From NCBI RefSeq assembly GCF_022436675.1, contig NZ_JAKUJZ010000005.1, positions 310,001 through 374,000 of the forward strand: a stretch of 64,000 bases of DNA. Reading direction: 5' to 3'. Shown here piece by piece: positions 1 to 9,113 of the stretch. Source of the stretch: Rheinheimera hassiensis (lineage in GTDB: Bacteria; Pseudomonadota; Gammaproteobacteria; Enterobacterales; Alteromonadaceae). The position numbers were made by a program, and so were the translations under genes. The notes beneath the pieces were generated by a model. The model worked only from the letters and a program-made list of their open reading frames with translations. It made no database searches and was not told the origin of the DNA. The stretch's first letter is position 1. Every line of letters starts with the position of its first letter.

Positions 1-6
1 AAGTGT

Positions 7-765
7 TTAGCGCGCCAGCCAGCCGCCATCTACCGCCAGGACATGGCCATTAACATAATTACTGGCGTTTGAAGCCAGAAATACCGCGGCGCCGGCTAAA
101 TCTTCCGGTTCGCCCCAGCGTGCTGCCGGAATACGCGCAGTAATAGCAGCGTTACGCTCGGTATCGGCTTGCAACGCAGCAGTGTTGTCGGTACGGAAAT
201 AACCCGGCGCAATGGCATTAACCTGAATATTGTGCTGCGCCCATTCGTTAGCCAGCGCTTTAGTTACGCCGGCAATAGCATGTTTGCTGGCGGTGTACGC
301 CGGCACGGTAATACCGCCGCTGTAGGATAACATTGAGGCGATATTAATAATTTTACCCTGCTGGCGTTTAATCATTTCGGCACCCAAACGCTGGCTTAGC
401 AAAAATGCTGCATCTAGGTTTACTGCAATCACTTTGTGCCACTCGTTCATCGGGAACTGATGTGCCGGGGCCCGGAAAATAGTCCCGCCGCAGTTCACCA
501 GAATATCAACTGCGCCTTGCGCCAGCGCCTGCTGCGCTAACTGCTCTACTGCAGCTTCATTACTTAAATCTGCCGCTAAACCAATGGCCTCGCCGCCCTG
601 CTCGGTAATCATTGCTACTGTATCGCGGCTGCCTGCAATGGTTGAACTGGCACACAGCACTTTGGCACCGGCCTGTGCCAGCGCTACAGCAATAGCCTGG
701 CCCAAACCCCGGCTGGCGCCAGTGACCAAAGCGGTCTGCCCGGCGAGAGAAAATAATGCTGCCAT
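7..765 (-). CDS. kduD: SDR-family dehydrogenase, KduD-like (2-dehydro-3-deoxy-D-gluconate 5-dehydrogenase)
   Basis: 252-aa classical short-chain dehydrogenase. The cofactor loop TGASRGLG is at residues 15-22 and the catalytic set is S144, Y157 and K161 (YxxxK). Length and overall sequence fit KduD, which reduces 2,5-diketo-3-deoxygluconate to 2-keto-3-deoxygluconate in the cytoplasm, a step of unsaturated galacturonate breakdown. The start is supported by a strong GGAGG just upstream. It is divergent from a TonB receptor and near a GH105 hydrolase whose product feeds the KduI-KduD route, which supports the substrate. SDR substrate calls from sequence alone are weak, so a related sugar dehydrogenase is possible. 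No kduI is seen in the window; it may lie beyond the left edge. Confidence 0.8.
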   Translation of the reverse strand: MAALFSLAGQTALVTGASRGLGQAIAVALAQAGAKVLCASSTIAGSRDTVAMITEQGGEAIGLAADLSNEAAVEQLAQQALAQGAVDILVNCGGTIFRAPAHQFPMNEWHKVIAVNLDAAFLLSQRLGAEMIKRQQGKIINIASMLSYSGGITVPAYTASKHAIAGVTKALANEWAQHNIQVNAIAPGYFRTDNTAALQADTERNAAITARIPAARWGEPEDLAGAAVFLASNASNYVNGHVLAVDGGWLAR

Positions 766-804
766 AATGGCCTCCTGTGTTTAAATAAACCTTGCCATCC
801 CGAT

Positions 805-829
805 ATTTCGTTCATATATGGAACAAAAT
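805..829. promoter_or_regulatory. Inverted repeat upstream of kduD, candidate operator
   Basis: The repeat is ATTT-c-GTTC-N7-GAAC-a-AAAT, with eight of nine arm positions pairing. It lies about 40 bp upstream of the kduD start, where a repressor site would be expected. It does not match the GAAAC/GTTTC arrangement of the enterobacterial KdgR box, so the cognate regulator is unknown. Confidence 0.4.
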
Positions 830-960
830 TAAAATTCGAAACAACTCTAAAATATCAAAAAATCAATCAGTTAAGCCATACTGGCGTGTTTTACTTACAA
901 ATTAGGCTGATTTTATTCTCGCCAATAATTGACAGATTTTAGTTGATGGTGTTAGCTTTT

Positions 961-1007
961 TGCCATCGGTGGCACAAAATTGCAAGTTTTTTTTGCCACC
1001 GGTAGAC
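961..1007. promoter_or_regulatory. Two LacI-type operator candidates upstream of the TonB receptor
   Basis: The region between kduD and the receptor (766-1139) holds no gene. It contains TGCCATCGGTGGCA at 961-974, a palindrome with one central mismatch, and a related degenerate copy, TGCCACCGGTAGAC, at 994-1007. Ten of 14 positions are identical. Both have the central CG step typical of LacI-family operators. Their centres are 33 bp apart, about three helical turns, which would allow side-by-side or looped binding. No LacI-type gene is in the window, so the regulator must be encoded elsewhere. Confidence 0.5.
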
Positions 1008-1139
1008 AAAACATATAGGCTGAATACGAAACAAGCAAATCAACAGGGAGCAAAGTCACTTTGCTTCTGAAAAAACACAAAAAGCCGGGGCATGACTCAG
1101 GCTAAAACTACAAGTCAATTCAGGACGAGGTATATAAAA

Positions 1140-3923
1140 ATGGCTTATCGCAACACGCAATTCCGCCCTACTAAGCTGGTGCGCGCGCTTACGCTGGCCG
1201 GCTTAGCTACCGTGCTTGGCGTTGCTCCGGCACTGCAGGCACAACAGGCCGAAGAGCAACCAGCAGCACAGGTACAGGAAGAAGACATTGAAGTTATTAC
1301 CGTAACCGGTGGCTTTCGTGGCAGCCTGGCCAGTGCTTTAAACCAAAAGCGCTTTGAAACCGGATCTACTGACACCATTAAAGCTGAAGATATCGCCGAC
1401 TTCCCGGATCTTAACTTAGCAGAATCTTTACAGCGTATTCCTGGTGTAGCAATTAGCCGTGCCGCCGGTGAAGGCCGGCAAATTTCAGTACGCGGCCTTG
1501 GCCCAGATTTCACCCGCGTACGCATTAACGGCATGGAAGCGCAGTCTACCAGCGGCGGTACTGACCAGATTGGTGGTGCTAACCGTGGCCGGGGTTTTGA
1601 CTTTAACACCTTTTCATCTGATTTATTTAGCGAGCTGACGGTACGTAAAACCGCCTCTGCCAATATTGAAGAAGGCTCGTTAGGCGCCACAGTCGATCTG
1701 CGCACCGCACGCCCATTCGATTATGACGGTTTAACCTTTGCTGCTAACGTACAGGCCGGTTACAACGATTTATCTGAAGAAGTCGACCCTAAGGCCTCGT
1801 TTTTAGTCAGCAATATTTTTGCAGACGGTAAATTTGGTGCTTTATTCTCACTTGCGATGTCTGAACGTAATGTAAAAGACGAAGGTGCCAGTACCGTGCG
1901 CTGGGCTGACGCAAATGACTTTGGCCGCTACCAGGGTACAGCCCCCACAGAAGCAAACCCGGTTATCCCGGAACTAGACGCCATTAACGACGCGTTTCGT
2001 CCGCGTTTACCGCGTTACGATTCATACACCCATAACGTTAAACGTACCGGCGCAGCGGCAGCGTTTGAATTCCGCCCCAGCCTGGAAACGCGCTTTAATT
2101 TAGATATTCTGTACGCAAAAGATGACTCTACACGTCAGGAAGTATTTACTCAGGGCATCTTAAATGGCAGCAATACTAGTGATATGAACGTGTTGGATTA
2201 CGAGATTGATAATACCAATACTGTTACCTACGCTGCTTTTGAAGATGCCACAGTGCGCAATGAAAACCGCTACGATGAACTGGGTACAGAGTTTCTGCAG
2301 GTTAGCTTAAGTGCGCAGCACCAGCTAACCGATGACTTAAAAATTGACGGTATGATTGGCCGGGCTAAATCTGAGTTTGATAACCCGATTCAAACCACGG
2401 TAGTGATGCAAAAGACCGGTGTCGATTTTAGCTATGATTACCGCGGTGGCAAACGCCAGGCGCCAGAGTTATTGTTTGGGCAAGAGGTATATGAGGCCGA
2501 TGGCTGGACGACGAACAGCGTGCGCCTGCGCCCGTTAGGTGCCGAAAACACCTTCGACACTGCCGCGCTTAACCTGGAATATATTTTGACTGAAAGCCTG
2601 ACCCTGCGCGGTGGCGTGCATTACAAAAACTTTGAATTTGAAACTTATGAAGCGCGCCGTCTTCCAGAAGACTCGGCGGGTATTGTGATGACACCGGATC
2701 TGATCATGAGTTATAACGCTGGTCTGGGTTCACAAGGGGCCTGGCTGATACCAGACCTTGCTGCAATTGATGCCGCTTATGATATTTATAGTAACACCGG
2801 TGCCTTTGAAGTCAGTGCCCAAAACCGTCTGGCCGATAACTATAGCGCCGAAGAAAAAACCCTGGGCACTTACCTACAGCTGGCGTTTGAAACCGAAGTG
2901 GGCGATACCGTTATCCGCGGCGATGTCGGCGGCCGCTATGTTAAAACTGACCAGTCTTCAACAGCCTGGGCAAAGCTTGGTGGCGCAGACCAGCAAATTA
3001 CTGCCAAGCATGAGTACAGTGAGTTTTTACCATCACTGAACCTGGTATTTGAACCGCTGGAAGATGTGATTATCCGTTTTGGTTACGCAGAAGTTATGGC
3101 CCGTGCTGGCCTTGGCAGTATTCGTCCGAACTCATCAGTATCGGTATCAGGCAGTTCACGTAGCATAAGCGGTGGCAACCCGACACTGGAACCGACCAAA
3201 GCCAAAACCTATGACTTAGGCTTAGAACTGTACTTTGATAATGAATCACTGTTAGGTGTTGCCGTATTCCGTAAAGATATCGACAGCTACGTACAGGGCT
3301 TACGTCAAACCAAACTATTTACAGAGACGGGGTTACCGGTTGAGGCCGCGATAGATGCCTGTAACGCTGGTCCGGATGGTTACGGTGCAAATTGTAACGA
3401 GAACATGCAGTGGGATACCAATACCCCGCTGAATGGCCCCGGCGGTAATCTGTATGGCTTTGAAGTGCAGTATCAGATGCCATTTACCTTCCTGCCAGAA
3501 GGCTGGGATCGCTTTGGCTTTATCGGTAACTACACCTATGTAAAAGCGCAGATGGACTATGTCAACACAGATGGCCAAATTCTGGCTACCCGTGATTTAC
3601 AGGGCTTATCTGAATCTACCCGCAGCGCTACGCTGTACTATGAAGATGAAAAGTTCAGCGCGCGGGTGTCGTTAACCGATCGCTCGGATTACCTGACTAA
3701 CGCACTGGGCCGTAATGGCAATGATATGGAAGGTACCAACGCCACCCGTAACATTGATGCCGCCATGTCATATCAGCTTACTGAGAAGTGGAAAGTCAGC
3801 TTAGAAGCCCTTAACCTGACCGACGAAGTAGATGATCAATGGGTAGACTCAAGCGGCAACCGCTTAACTTACTACCATGCTACAGGTCGCCAGTATTACT
3901 TAGGCGCTCAGTACAAGTTCTGA
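1140..3923 (+). CDS. TonB-dependent receptor (TIGR01782-type), probable pectin-oligosaccharide uptake
   Basis: 927-aa outer-membrane receptor. The chosen ATG at 1140 has an AGGACGAGG ribosome site and gives a normal signal peptide (residues 1-34, ending ALQA). An upstream in-frame ATG at 1092 would add 16 residues ahead of the signal. A TonB-box-like stretch (IEVITVTG) follows the signal, then the plug domain with the LAESLQRIPGV and VRGLGPDF motifs, then a long beta-barrel ending in aromatic FxxxQYKF-like residues. This subfamily in Alteromonadales and Xanthomonads usually serves carbohydrate uptake. Its neighbours (GH105, acetylesterase, KduD) point to rhamnogalacturonan or galacturonan fragments; the exact ligand is an inference. 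Confidence 0.88.
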   Translation: MAYRNTQFRPTKLVRALTLAGLATVLGVAPALQAQQAEEQPAAQVQEEDIEVITVTGGFRGSLASALNQKRFETGSTDTIKAEDIADFPDLNLAESLQRIPGVAISRAAGEGRQISVRGLGPDFTRVRINGMEAQSTSGGTDQIGGANRGRGFDFNTFSSDLFSELTVRKTASANIEEGSLGATVDLRTARPFDYDGLTFAANVQAGYNDLSEEVDPKASFLVSNIFADGKFGALFSLAMSERNVKDEGASTVRWADANDFGRYQGTAPTEANPVIPELDAINDAFRPRLPRYDSYTHNVKRTGAAAAFEFRPSLETRFNLDILYAKDDSTRQEVFTQGILNGSNTSDMNVLDYEIDNTNTVTYAAFEDATVRNENRYDELGTEFLQVSLSAQHQLTDDLKIDGMIGRAKSEFDNPIQTTVVMQKTGVDFSYDYRGGKRQAPELLFGQEVYEADGWTTNSVRLRPLGAENTFDTAALNLEYILTESLTLRGGVHYKNFEFETYEARRLPEDSAGIVMTPDLIMSYNAGLGSQGAWLIPDLAAIDAAYDIYSNTGAFEVSAQNRLADNYSAEEKTLGTYLQLAFETEVGDTVIRGDVGGRYVKTDQSSTAWAKLGGADQQITAKHEYSEFLPSLNLVFEPLEDVIIRFGYAEVMARAGLGSIRPNSSVSVSGSSRSISGGNPTLEPTKAKTYDLGLELYFDNESLLGVAVFRKDIDSYVQGLRQTKLFTETGLPVEAAIDACNAGPDGYGANCNENMQWDTNTPLNGPGGNLYGFEVQYQMPFTFLPEGWDRFGFIGNYTYVKAQMDYVNTDGQILATRDLQGLSESTRSATLYYEDEKFSARVSLTDRSDYLTNALGRNGNDMEGTNATRNIDAAMSYQLTEKWKVSLEALNLTDEVDDQWVDSSGNRLTYYHATGRQYYLGAQYKF

Positions 3924-3942
3924 TATCGCCTCTGTGCACTAC

Positions 3943-3968
3943 CCGCTATGCTCCGGCATAGCGGTTTT
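3943..3968 (+). terminator. Rho-independent terminator after the TonB receptor
   Basis: A 9-bp perfect stem (CCGCTATGC/GCATAGCGG) with a 4-nt loop is followed by TTTT, about 20 bp after the receptor stop. It separates the receptor from the downstream hydrolase, although read-through is possible because the T tract is short. Confidence 0.7.
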
Positions 3969-4048
3969 AGTTTCTCCCGGTAAACGCTGCGCCACGGAAG
4001 GCCCGTTTTACTAAGCATGGACGTACGAATTGTAATAACAGGTACCTT

Positions 4049-6517
4049 ATGGCCCGCATTCTTTTTGGCAAAACTTTGTTAAGTATCAGCATTGCCACAG
4101 TTGTCAGCGCTTGCTCGCCGCAACCTACTGCTACGGCACCGCAGCCAGTGAGCAACAACGACAGCAGCATTGCCAACCTCAGCATCAGTAACCCATCCAC
4201 TTTTGCACGTAAAGAACAAAACCTGCTGCTGCCATTTACCGATCTTGGTGTAACAGCCAGCCAGGCTCAGGCACTGGTGGCGCTGGAAGGCGGTAATACA
4301 GTGCCGTCACAACTGATTGACCACAACGGCGATGGCAGTAAAGACAGCTTGTTATTACAGTTTGATTTCGCTGCAGTTGAGACAAAACAATTGCAGATTA
4401 TTAATGATACTGCGTTGTTTAATTCCCAGCAGTTAGCCAAACGTACTCAGGCCGAAATTTCGCGCAAAACCGGCGGGCAATGGCAAGATACCAAGTACGT
4501 TGGCGGTAGTTTCGAAAATGTCAGCGAGCTTACCCCACCTGCGCAATATACTGATCATTCAGAGTGGATCCGCTACGAAGGCCCGGGCATAGAATCCGAT
4601 AAAGTCGGCTACCGTATTTATCTGGACTGGCGCAACGGCTTTGATGTATTTGGCAATAAAACCGGCAAGCCGGTGCTGCATCAGGTAGGGCTGGATGGTT
4701 ATCAGTCATACCATGAAATGACCGACTGGGGCATGGATCTGCTCAAAGTGGGTAAATCCCTTGGTGCCGGTGGCTACGGTTACTGGGATGGCGAAAAGGT
4801 GCAGCTGGTATCCACTGTCAGCGGCCACACCGCCAAAGTGATTGAAAACGGCGCTTTATATTCTGCATTGCAAATTCAGTATAAAGACTGGCAAATTGCC
4901 GGTAAAACCACCAATTTAACAGCAAACCTGTCCATGACAGCCGGCAGCCGCTTAGTGCATACCCGCCTGTCTTTAACCGAACCACTGGACAATATCGCCA
5001 TCGGTTTAGTACGCCTGCCTGACACCAAAGTTTTGCATGGTAAATCAGAAGTGACCGGCCACAGCTGGACCTATCTGGCCACCTGGGGCGAGCAAACCCT
5101 GACCGGTGGTAACGATAAACTGGGCATGGCCATTTTGTATAAACGTGGTGCCAATAAACAGCTGACCGGCGACGAGAACAGCCATGTTGCAGTAATGACA
5201 CCATCAGGCACCGAGCTGGAATATTATTTTCTTTCGGCCTGGGATGGTGAGCCGGGCGGCATTAAAACCGAAGCCGAGTTTGTTGCATACCTTGAACAGG
5301 AAGTAGAACAGCTTACGCTGACATCCAGGTTATCTCTTAAAACCGCACTGTCTGAGCAGCAAAAAGCCGGTGCTTTAACTGCTGACGTAGCGTTAAACTG
5401 GAGCGAGCGTTTAGCTGCCAGCGAAATGGTACGGCAAACCCCTCACTATGCTTATGGTGGCTGGGATTACGAGCGCCAGCGCCCAAGCAAATGGGAATAC
5501 ACTACCGGTTTACAGCTGCAAGCCTATGACGACCTGCTTAAAGTTAAACCTAATGCTAAGTGGCAACAGGTGCTGACGGAGGTTATCGACTCTTTTATTA
5601 CCAGCGATGGTGATATCCGCACGTACAAAATCAGTAACCATAATATCGACAGTTTAAATACCGGCAATATGCTGCTACGTGAATACCAGCGTAACCCCAA
5701 GCCAGAGTATAAACAGGCACTGGATTTACTGCGTAAGCAGTTAGCTGAACATCCGCGCACGTCTGAAGGTGCCTTCTGGCATAAACAAATTTACCCGCAT
5801 CAGCTGTGGCTGGACGGCGTTTATATGGGCATGCCCTTTTTAGCTAACTACAGCAAAGCGTTTGAACAAGGCCATGCTTTTGATGAAGTGGTAAAAGAAT
5901 TTACCATCAGCCGCGACAAACTGCGCGACCCCAACACCGGTTTGTACTATCACGCCTGGGATGAAAGCCGCACGCAAGATTGGGCCGATAAAGACACCGG
6001 CCTGGCCAGCCAGTTCTGGGGCCGGGGTTTAGGCTGGCTGGCGATGGCGTTAGTGGATGTGCTGGAGATTATTCCTGAAGATCAAACCGCACTGCGCCAG
6101 CCATTACTGGATATGGCAGCAGAACTGGCCGAAGCGTTGGTAAAAGTACAGCATGACAGCGGCGCCTGGTATCAGATCCTGGATAAACCCAACGCACCGG
6201 GTAATTATTTAGAATCGTCCGCCAGCGGCATGTTTACTTACTTTTTTGCTAAAGGCGTAAATAACGGGTATCTGGATGCCCGCTATAAAGCTACCGCAAT
6301 AAAAGCTTACGAAGGTCTGGTAAATGAATTTATTCTGGTCCACCCGGATAACAGCGTAAGTTTAGTCAATACCTGTCAGGTAGCCGGTTTAGGCTTTGGC
6401 CGTGATGGCAGCTATGACTACTATATGAGTGAACCGGTATTTCGTAACGACGCTAAAGCCAACGGCCCCTTTATTATGGCCGGCGTGCAAATAGCCAAAT
6501 TACTTGGCACTCACTAA
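4049..6517 (+). CDS. Lipoprotein with DUF4861 and GH105 domains, probable unsaturated rhamnogalacturonyl hydrolase
   Basis: 822-aa protein with a lipoprotein signal (VVSAC, Cys22), so it is probably anchored in the outer or inner membrane facing the periplasm. The N-terminal half (about 40-430) resembles the DUF4861 beta-sandwich domain found in polysaccharide loci. The C-terminal half (about 440-820) resembles GH88/GH105 (YteR-like), with GLYYHAWD, FWGRGLGW and a late SASGMFTYF segment. GH105 enzymes remove the unsaturated galacturonyl residue from lyase-generated rhamnogalacturonan ends. The product becomes 5-keto-4-deoxyuronate, the upstream substrate of the KduI-KduD route, which fits the neighbouring dehydrogenase. 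Carrying both domains on one chain is less common than separate genes. Confidence 0.82.
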   Translation: MARILFGKTLLSISIATVVSACSPQPTATAPQPVSNNDSSIANLSISNPSTFARKEQNLLLPFTDLGVTASQAQALVALEGGNTVPSQLIDHNGDGSKDSLLLQFDFAAVETKQLQIINDTALFNSQQLAKRTQAEISRKTGGQWQDTKYVGGSFENVSELTPPAQYTDHSEWIRYEGPGIESDKVGYRIYLDWRNGFDVFGNKTGKPVLHQVGLDGYQSYHEMTDWGMDLLKVGKSLGAGGYGYWDGEKVQLVSTVSGHTAKVIENGALYSALQIQYKDWQIAGKTTNLTANLSMTAGSRLVHTRLSLTEPLDNIAIGLVRLPDTKVLHGKSEVTGHSWTYLATWGEQTLTGGNDKLGMAILYKRGANKQLTGDENSHVAVMTPSGTELEYYFLSAWDGEPGGIKTEAEFVAYLEQEVEQLTLTSRLSLKTALSEQQKAGALTADVALNWSERLAASEMVRQTPHYAYGGWDYERQRPSKWEYTTGLQLQAYDDLLKVKPNAKWQQVLTEVIDSFITSDGDIRTYKISNHNIDSLNTGNMLLREYQRNPKPEYKQALDLLRKQLAEHPRTSEGAFWHKQIYPHQLWLDGVYMGMPFLANYSKAFEQGHAFDEVVKEFTISRDKLRDPNTGLYYHAWDESRTQDWADKDTGLASQFWGRGLGWLAMALVDVLEIIPEDQTALRQPLLDMAAELAEALVKVQHDSGAWYQILDKPNAPGNYLESSASGMFTYFFAKGVNNGYLDARYKATAIKAYEGLVNEFILVHPDNSVSLVNTCQVAGLGFGRDGSYDYYMSEPVFRNDAKANGPFIMAGVQIAKLLGTH

Positions 6518-6536
6518 GTTTCTTCCCGGTGAATTA

Positions 6537-6561
6537 GGCCGGCGTTAGCCGGCCATTTTTT
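6537..6561 (+). terminator. Terminator after the GH105 gene
   Basis: A perfect 7-bp GGCCGGC/GCCGGCC stem with a GTTA loop is followed by A and six T residues, 20 bp after the stop codon. It implies that the acetylesterase downstream has its own promoter or depends on read-through. Confidence 0.8.
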
Positions 6562-6632
6562 CAGCCAGCCACTACTCATCTCATTCTGCTGTAACAGTTA
6601 CAACACTCTGGCAGATAAATAAGGAATAGCCG

Positions 6633-7385
6633 ATGAAATACCTTGTGATCATAGCTCTATGCTTTGGCATATTTCAGGTAAACGCCGCCGCACTGCAGCC
6701 GGTAAAACTGCACCTGGTAGGCGATTCTACCATGTCGAATAAACCCAACCTGGCCTACCCTGAGCGCGGCTGGGGCCAGTTGCTGCCACAGTTTTTATTG
6801 CCACAGCTAACTGTAGTGAACCATGCTGCAAATGGCCGCAGCACACGGCGCTTTTTAACTGAAGGCCGCTGGCAATTACTGTTAAGCGAGCTTGGCAACG
6901 GCGATTATGTACTAATCCAATTTGGCCATAACGATTCAAAGGAGTCAGACCCGGCGCGTTATGCCGCTTTTGACAGTGATTATCAGACATTTTTAACACA
7001 ATTTATTGCTGATGTGCGTGAGCGTGGCGCCACGCCAATGCTGGCAAGCTCAATTTGCCGGCGTAACTTTGCCGAAGATGGCAGCTTAAAACGTGATCTG
7101 GCCGATTACGCCAGTGCCGCTGCCAAAGTAGCCAAGGAAACAAAAGTCAGCTTTTTTGACTTACAGCAGCTAAGTTGTGATTTCTGGCAACAGCAGGGTA
7201 AAGATAACAGCCAGCCATATTTTATTCAGGTACCGGCAAGTTTGTATCAAAAGTTCCCCGACGGCAAAGTGGATAACACCCACCTGACACTGCAAGGTGC
7301 CAGCAAAATAGCGCAGTTTTTTGTCCAGGATTTAACACAACAGCAGCATCCGCTGGCAGCTTATGTGTACCGCGAATTGCTGTAA
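6633..7385 (+). CDS. Secreted SGNH esterase, rhamnogalacturonan acetylesterase-like (CE12)
   Basis: 250-aa protein with a cleavable signal peptide (about residues 1-19). SGNH blocks are visible: GDST with nucleophile S32, NGRS (Gly68 region), FGHND with N100, and the D214-N-T-H217 catalytic dyad. This arrangement is that of rhamnogalacturonan acetylesterases such as YesT/RhgT, which remove acetyl groups from galacturonate in rhamnogalacturonan I and so expose it to lyases and hydrolases. Its position after the GH105 hydrolase supports a periplasmic role in pectin side use. Related xylan or other polysaccharide deacetylases of the SGNH fold cannot be excluded. Confidence 0.85.
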   Translation: MKYLVIIALCFGIFQVNAAALQPVKLHLVGDSTMSNKPNLAYPERGWGQLLPQFLLPQLTVVNHAANGRSTRRFLTEGRWQLLLSELGNGDYVLIQFGHNDSKESDPARYAAFDSDYQTFLTQFIADVRERGATPMLASSICRRNFAEDGSLKRDLADYASAAAKVAKETKVSFFDLQQLSCDFWQQQGKDNSQPYFIQVPASLYQKFPDGKVDNTHLTLQGASKIAQFFVQDLTQQQHPLAAYVYRELL

Positions 7386-7413
7386 AAAAACCGGCGTAAA
7401 GCCGGTTTGTTTT
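7384..7413. terminator. Bidirectional terminator between the esterase and grpE
   Basis: The hairpin AAACCGGC-GTAAA-GCCGGTTT is flanked by an A tract on the left and TTTGTTTT on the right. It can end transcription of the esterase on the plus strand and of grpE on the minus strand. Confidence 0.8.
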
Positions 7414-7429
7414 CGCAATATAGCTGACC

Positions 7430-7993
7430 TTAGTCAGGCGCTTTAGACACACCTACCATTGCCGGGCGTAATAAACGGCCGTTTAACTCGTAGCCCTTTT
7501 GCATTACAAAGGTAACGGTATTAGGTGCAACATCTGCAGATGGCTGAATACTCATCGCCTGATGATGCTCAGGGTTAAATGGCTGGCCTTGCGGGTCGAT
7601 TTGGTTTACGCCGTATTTAGCTACCGTATCCAGGAAGCTTTTCAGGGTCAGCTCAACGCCTTCAACCACACCTTTTAACGCTTCATCTTCACGGTTAATA
7701 AAGCCCAGCGCCCGCTCCAGGTTATCTACCACCGGTAACAAGTCACCGGCAAATTTCTCCAGGGCAAACTTATGGGCTTTTTCTACGTCCATCGTGGCAC
7801 GGCGACGCACGTTTTCAGATTCGGCTTTAATACGCAGCATTAAATCCTGCTGCTCTGCCACACGGGCGTTAGCGTCGGCCAATTCGGCTTCAAGTTTGGC
7901 AATAATTGCCTGCTCACCCGACAGCTCTACTGTGTCGGCATGCTCGTTGGCTTGCTCTGGCGCATTATCGTTTGGCTGGTGTTGCTCTGTCAT
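7430..7993 (-). CDS. grpE: Nucleotide exchange factor GrpE
   Basis: 187-aa GrpE, the nucleotide exchange factor that releases ADP from DnaK. It has an acidic, poorly conserved N-terminus (about 1-45), a long helical dimerisation region (about 40-100, rich in Leu and Glu) and the C-terminal beta domain containing the family segment [17 protein letters not shown]. The gene follows hrcA by 30 bp on the same strand, so both are likely transcribed from the heat-shock promoter upstream of hrcA. dnaK and dnaJ are not in the window, so the chaperone partners are encoded elsewhere, unlike the hrcA-grpE-dnaK-dnaJ order of many bacteria. Confidence 0.96.
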   Translation of the reverse strand: MTEQHQPNDNAPEQANEHADTVELSGEQAIIAKLEAELADANARVAEQQDLMLRIKAESENVRRRATMDVEKAHKFALEKFAGDLLPVVDNLERALGFINREDEALKGVVEGVELTLKSFLDTVAKYGVNQIDPQGQPFNPEHHQAMSIQPSADVAPNTVTFVMQKGYELNGRLLRPAMVGVSKAPD

Positions 7994-8023
7994 GTGTTAC
8001 TACTCCCAAATTAAGTAGGTGTA

Positions 8024-9055
8024 TTATGGGGATACCTGGCGCCGATTCAAGTTTAAATTTAATTGGCGCGCACAGGCTTCCACTAAGGGGATCAGCCGGG
8101 CGTAATTCATTCTGCGCGGCCCCAGTAAAGCAATAAAACGTTTTGGCTGTTGCTGATAACGCTGCACTATGACACTGACATTAGCCAGCTCAATAAAACC
8201 AGACTCTTTACCCAGCAATAATTTTGGCTGATCATCCTGCGTTACGGTTTGTAACAGGCGGATCAGGCCGTCGGGCTGTTCCAGCATCTGCATCACCTGC
8301 TGCAGCGCAGGGTTTTGCTGGTATTCCGGCGCCAGCAATAACTGGTGCTGGCCATAAATTAATGGCTGATGCTGCTGCAGTTCATCCAGGCTCAGTTGCC
8401 CCAGCACTTTTTGCAATAATTGCTGACACAAGCCGGTTTCGTTACGCACTATGCTGCCAAGCCGTTCGATACCATCCTGCCACTGCCCGCCACCGCCTAA
8501 AGCCGCGTTTAATAAACACAGCACTTTGCTTAATGTATTGCTGTCTATCGCGCTTTCACAGTGCAGCACCCGGTGCAAAATATCACCATCTTCATCTATT
8601 ACCACCAGCAGTAATCTGTCACTGGCCAGGCGCACTAAATCAATCTGCCGGACAATACGGCCGTCGGCTTTAGGCGCACTGACAATAGCGACAAAGCCGG
8701 TAAGGTTAGTCAGTAACTGTCCGGCTTGCTGGCACAATAACGACACCGGCAACTGCGGCGTAAGCCTGCGCTGTAACTCATTATTCCACATACTGGTAAG
8801 CGGCTGCAGTTGCAGCATCTTGTCGATAAATAAACGAATGCCAGCCGTAGTGGGTATACGCCCGGCCGAGGTATGCGGCGAGCGGATTAAGCCCTGCTGC
8901 TCCAGTGCCATCATAGTATTACGCACCGTAGCCGAACTTACCGCCAACTGAGCATGATCCGCCAGCAACTTTGATGATACCGGCTGGCCATCCAGCAGAT
9001 ACTGCTCAACAATCAGCTTTAAAATCAACTCAGATCGGTTTAGGGCTAACGTCAT
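8024..9055 (-). CDS. hrcA: Heat-inducible transcription repressor HrcA
   Basis: 343-aa repressor. The N-terminal winged helix (about 1-75) contains the family segment SSATVRNTMMALEQQGLI and is followed by the HTSAGRIPTTAGIRLFID signature. The remainder is the GAF-like inducer domain and the inserted dimerising region. HrcA represses heat-shock operons by binding the CIRCE inverted repeat and is kept active by GroEL. It is the first gene of an hrcA-grpE operon. HrcA is absent from enteric bacteria but found in several other gammaproteobacteria. I find no CIRCE element in this intergenic region; only a sigma-32-type promoter is visible, so its targets are probably elsewhere, for example groESL. 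Confidence 0.95.
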   Translation of the reverse strand: MTLALNRSELILKLIVEQYLLDGQPVSSKLLADHAQLAVSSATVRNTMMALEQQGLIRSPHTSAGRIPTTAGIRLFIDKMLQLQPLTSMWNNELQRRLTPQLPVSLLCQQAGQLLTNLTGFVAIVSAPKADGRIVRQIDLVRLASDRLLLVVIDEDGDILHRVLHCESAIDSNTLSKVLCLLNAALGGGGQWQDGIERLGSIVRNETGLCQQLLQKVLGQLSLDELQQHQPLIYGQHQLLLAPEYQQNPALQQVMQMLEQPDGLIRLLQTVTQDDQPKLLLGKESGFIELANVSVIVQRYQQQPKRFIALLGPRRMNYARLIPLVEACARQLNLNLNRRQVSP

Positions 9056-9085
9056 GCGACATACTCACTTCATCAATGAGCTTGG

Positions 9086-9113
9086 ATATGGGGGCAATAA
9101 GTACCAATTCAAG
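9086..9113 (-). promoter_or_regulatory. Sigma-32 (RpoH) promoter of hrcA-grpE
   Basis: Read on the minus strand: CTTGAA at 9113-9108, a 14-nt spacer, then CCCCATAT at 9093-9086. Both hexamers fit the RpoH consensus (CTTGAA and CCCCATNT). The start of transcription would fall about 25 nt before the hrcA start codon. Confidence 0.85.

Noticed and set aside
8224..8951. Long reading frames on the plus strand across hrcA
   Set aside because: They are antisense to a clear HrcA gene and have no ribosome site or recognisable protein pattern.
9061..9080. Possible CIRCE element (CTCA-N9-TGAG) before hrcA
   Set aside because: The arms are only four bases and do not contain TTAGCACTC/GAGTGCTAA; the strong feature here is the sigma-32 promoter.
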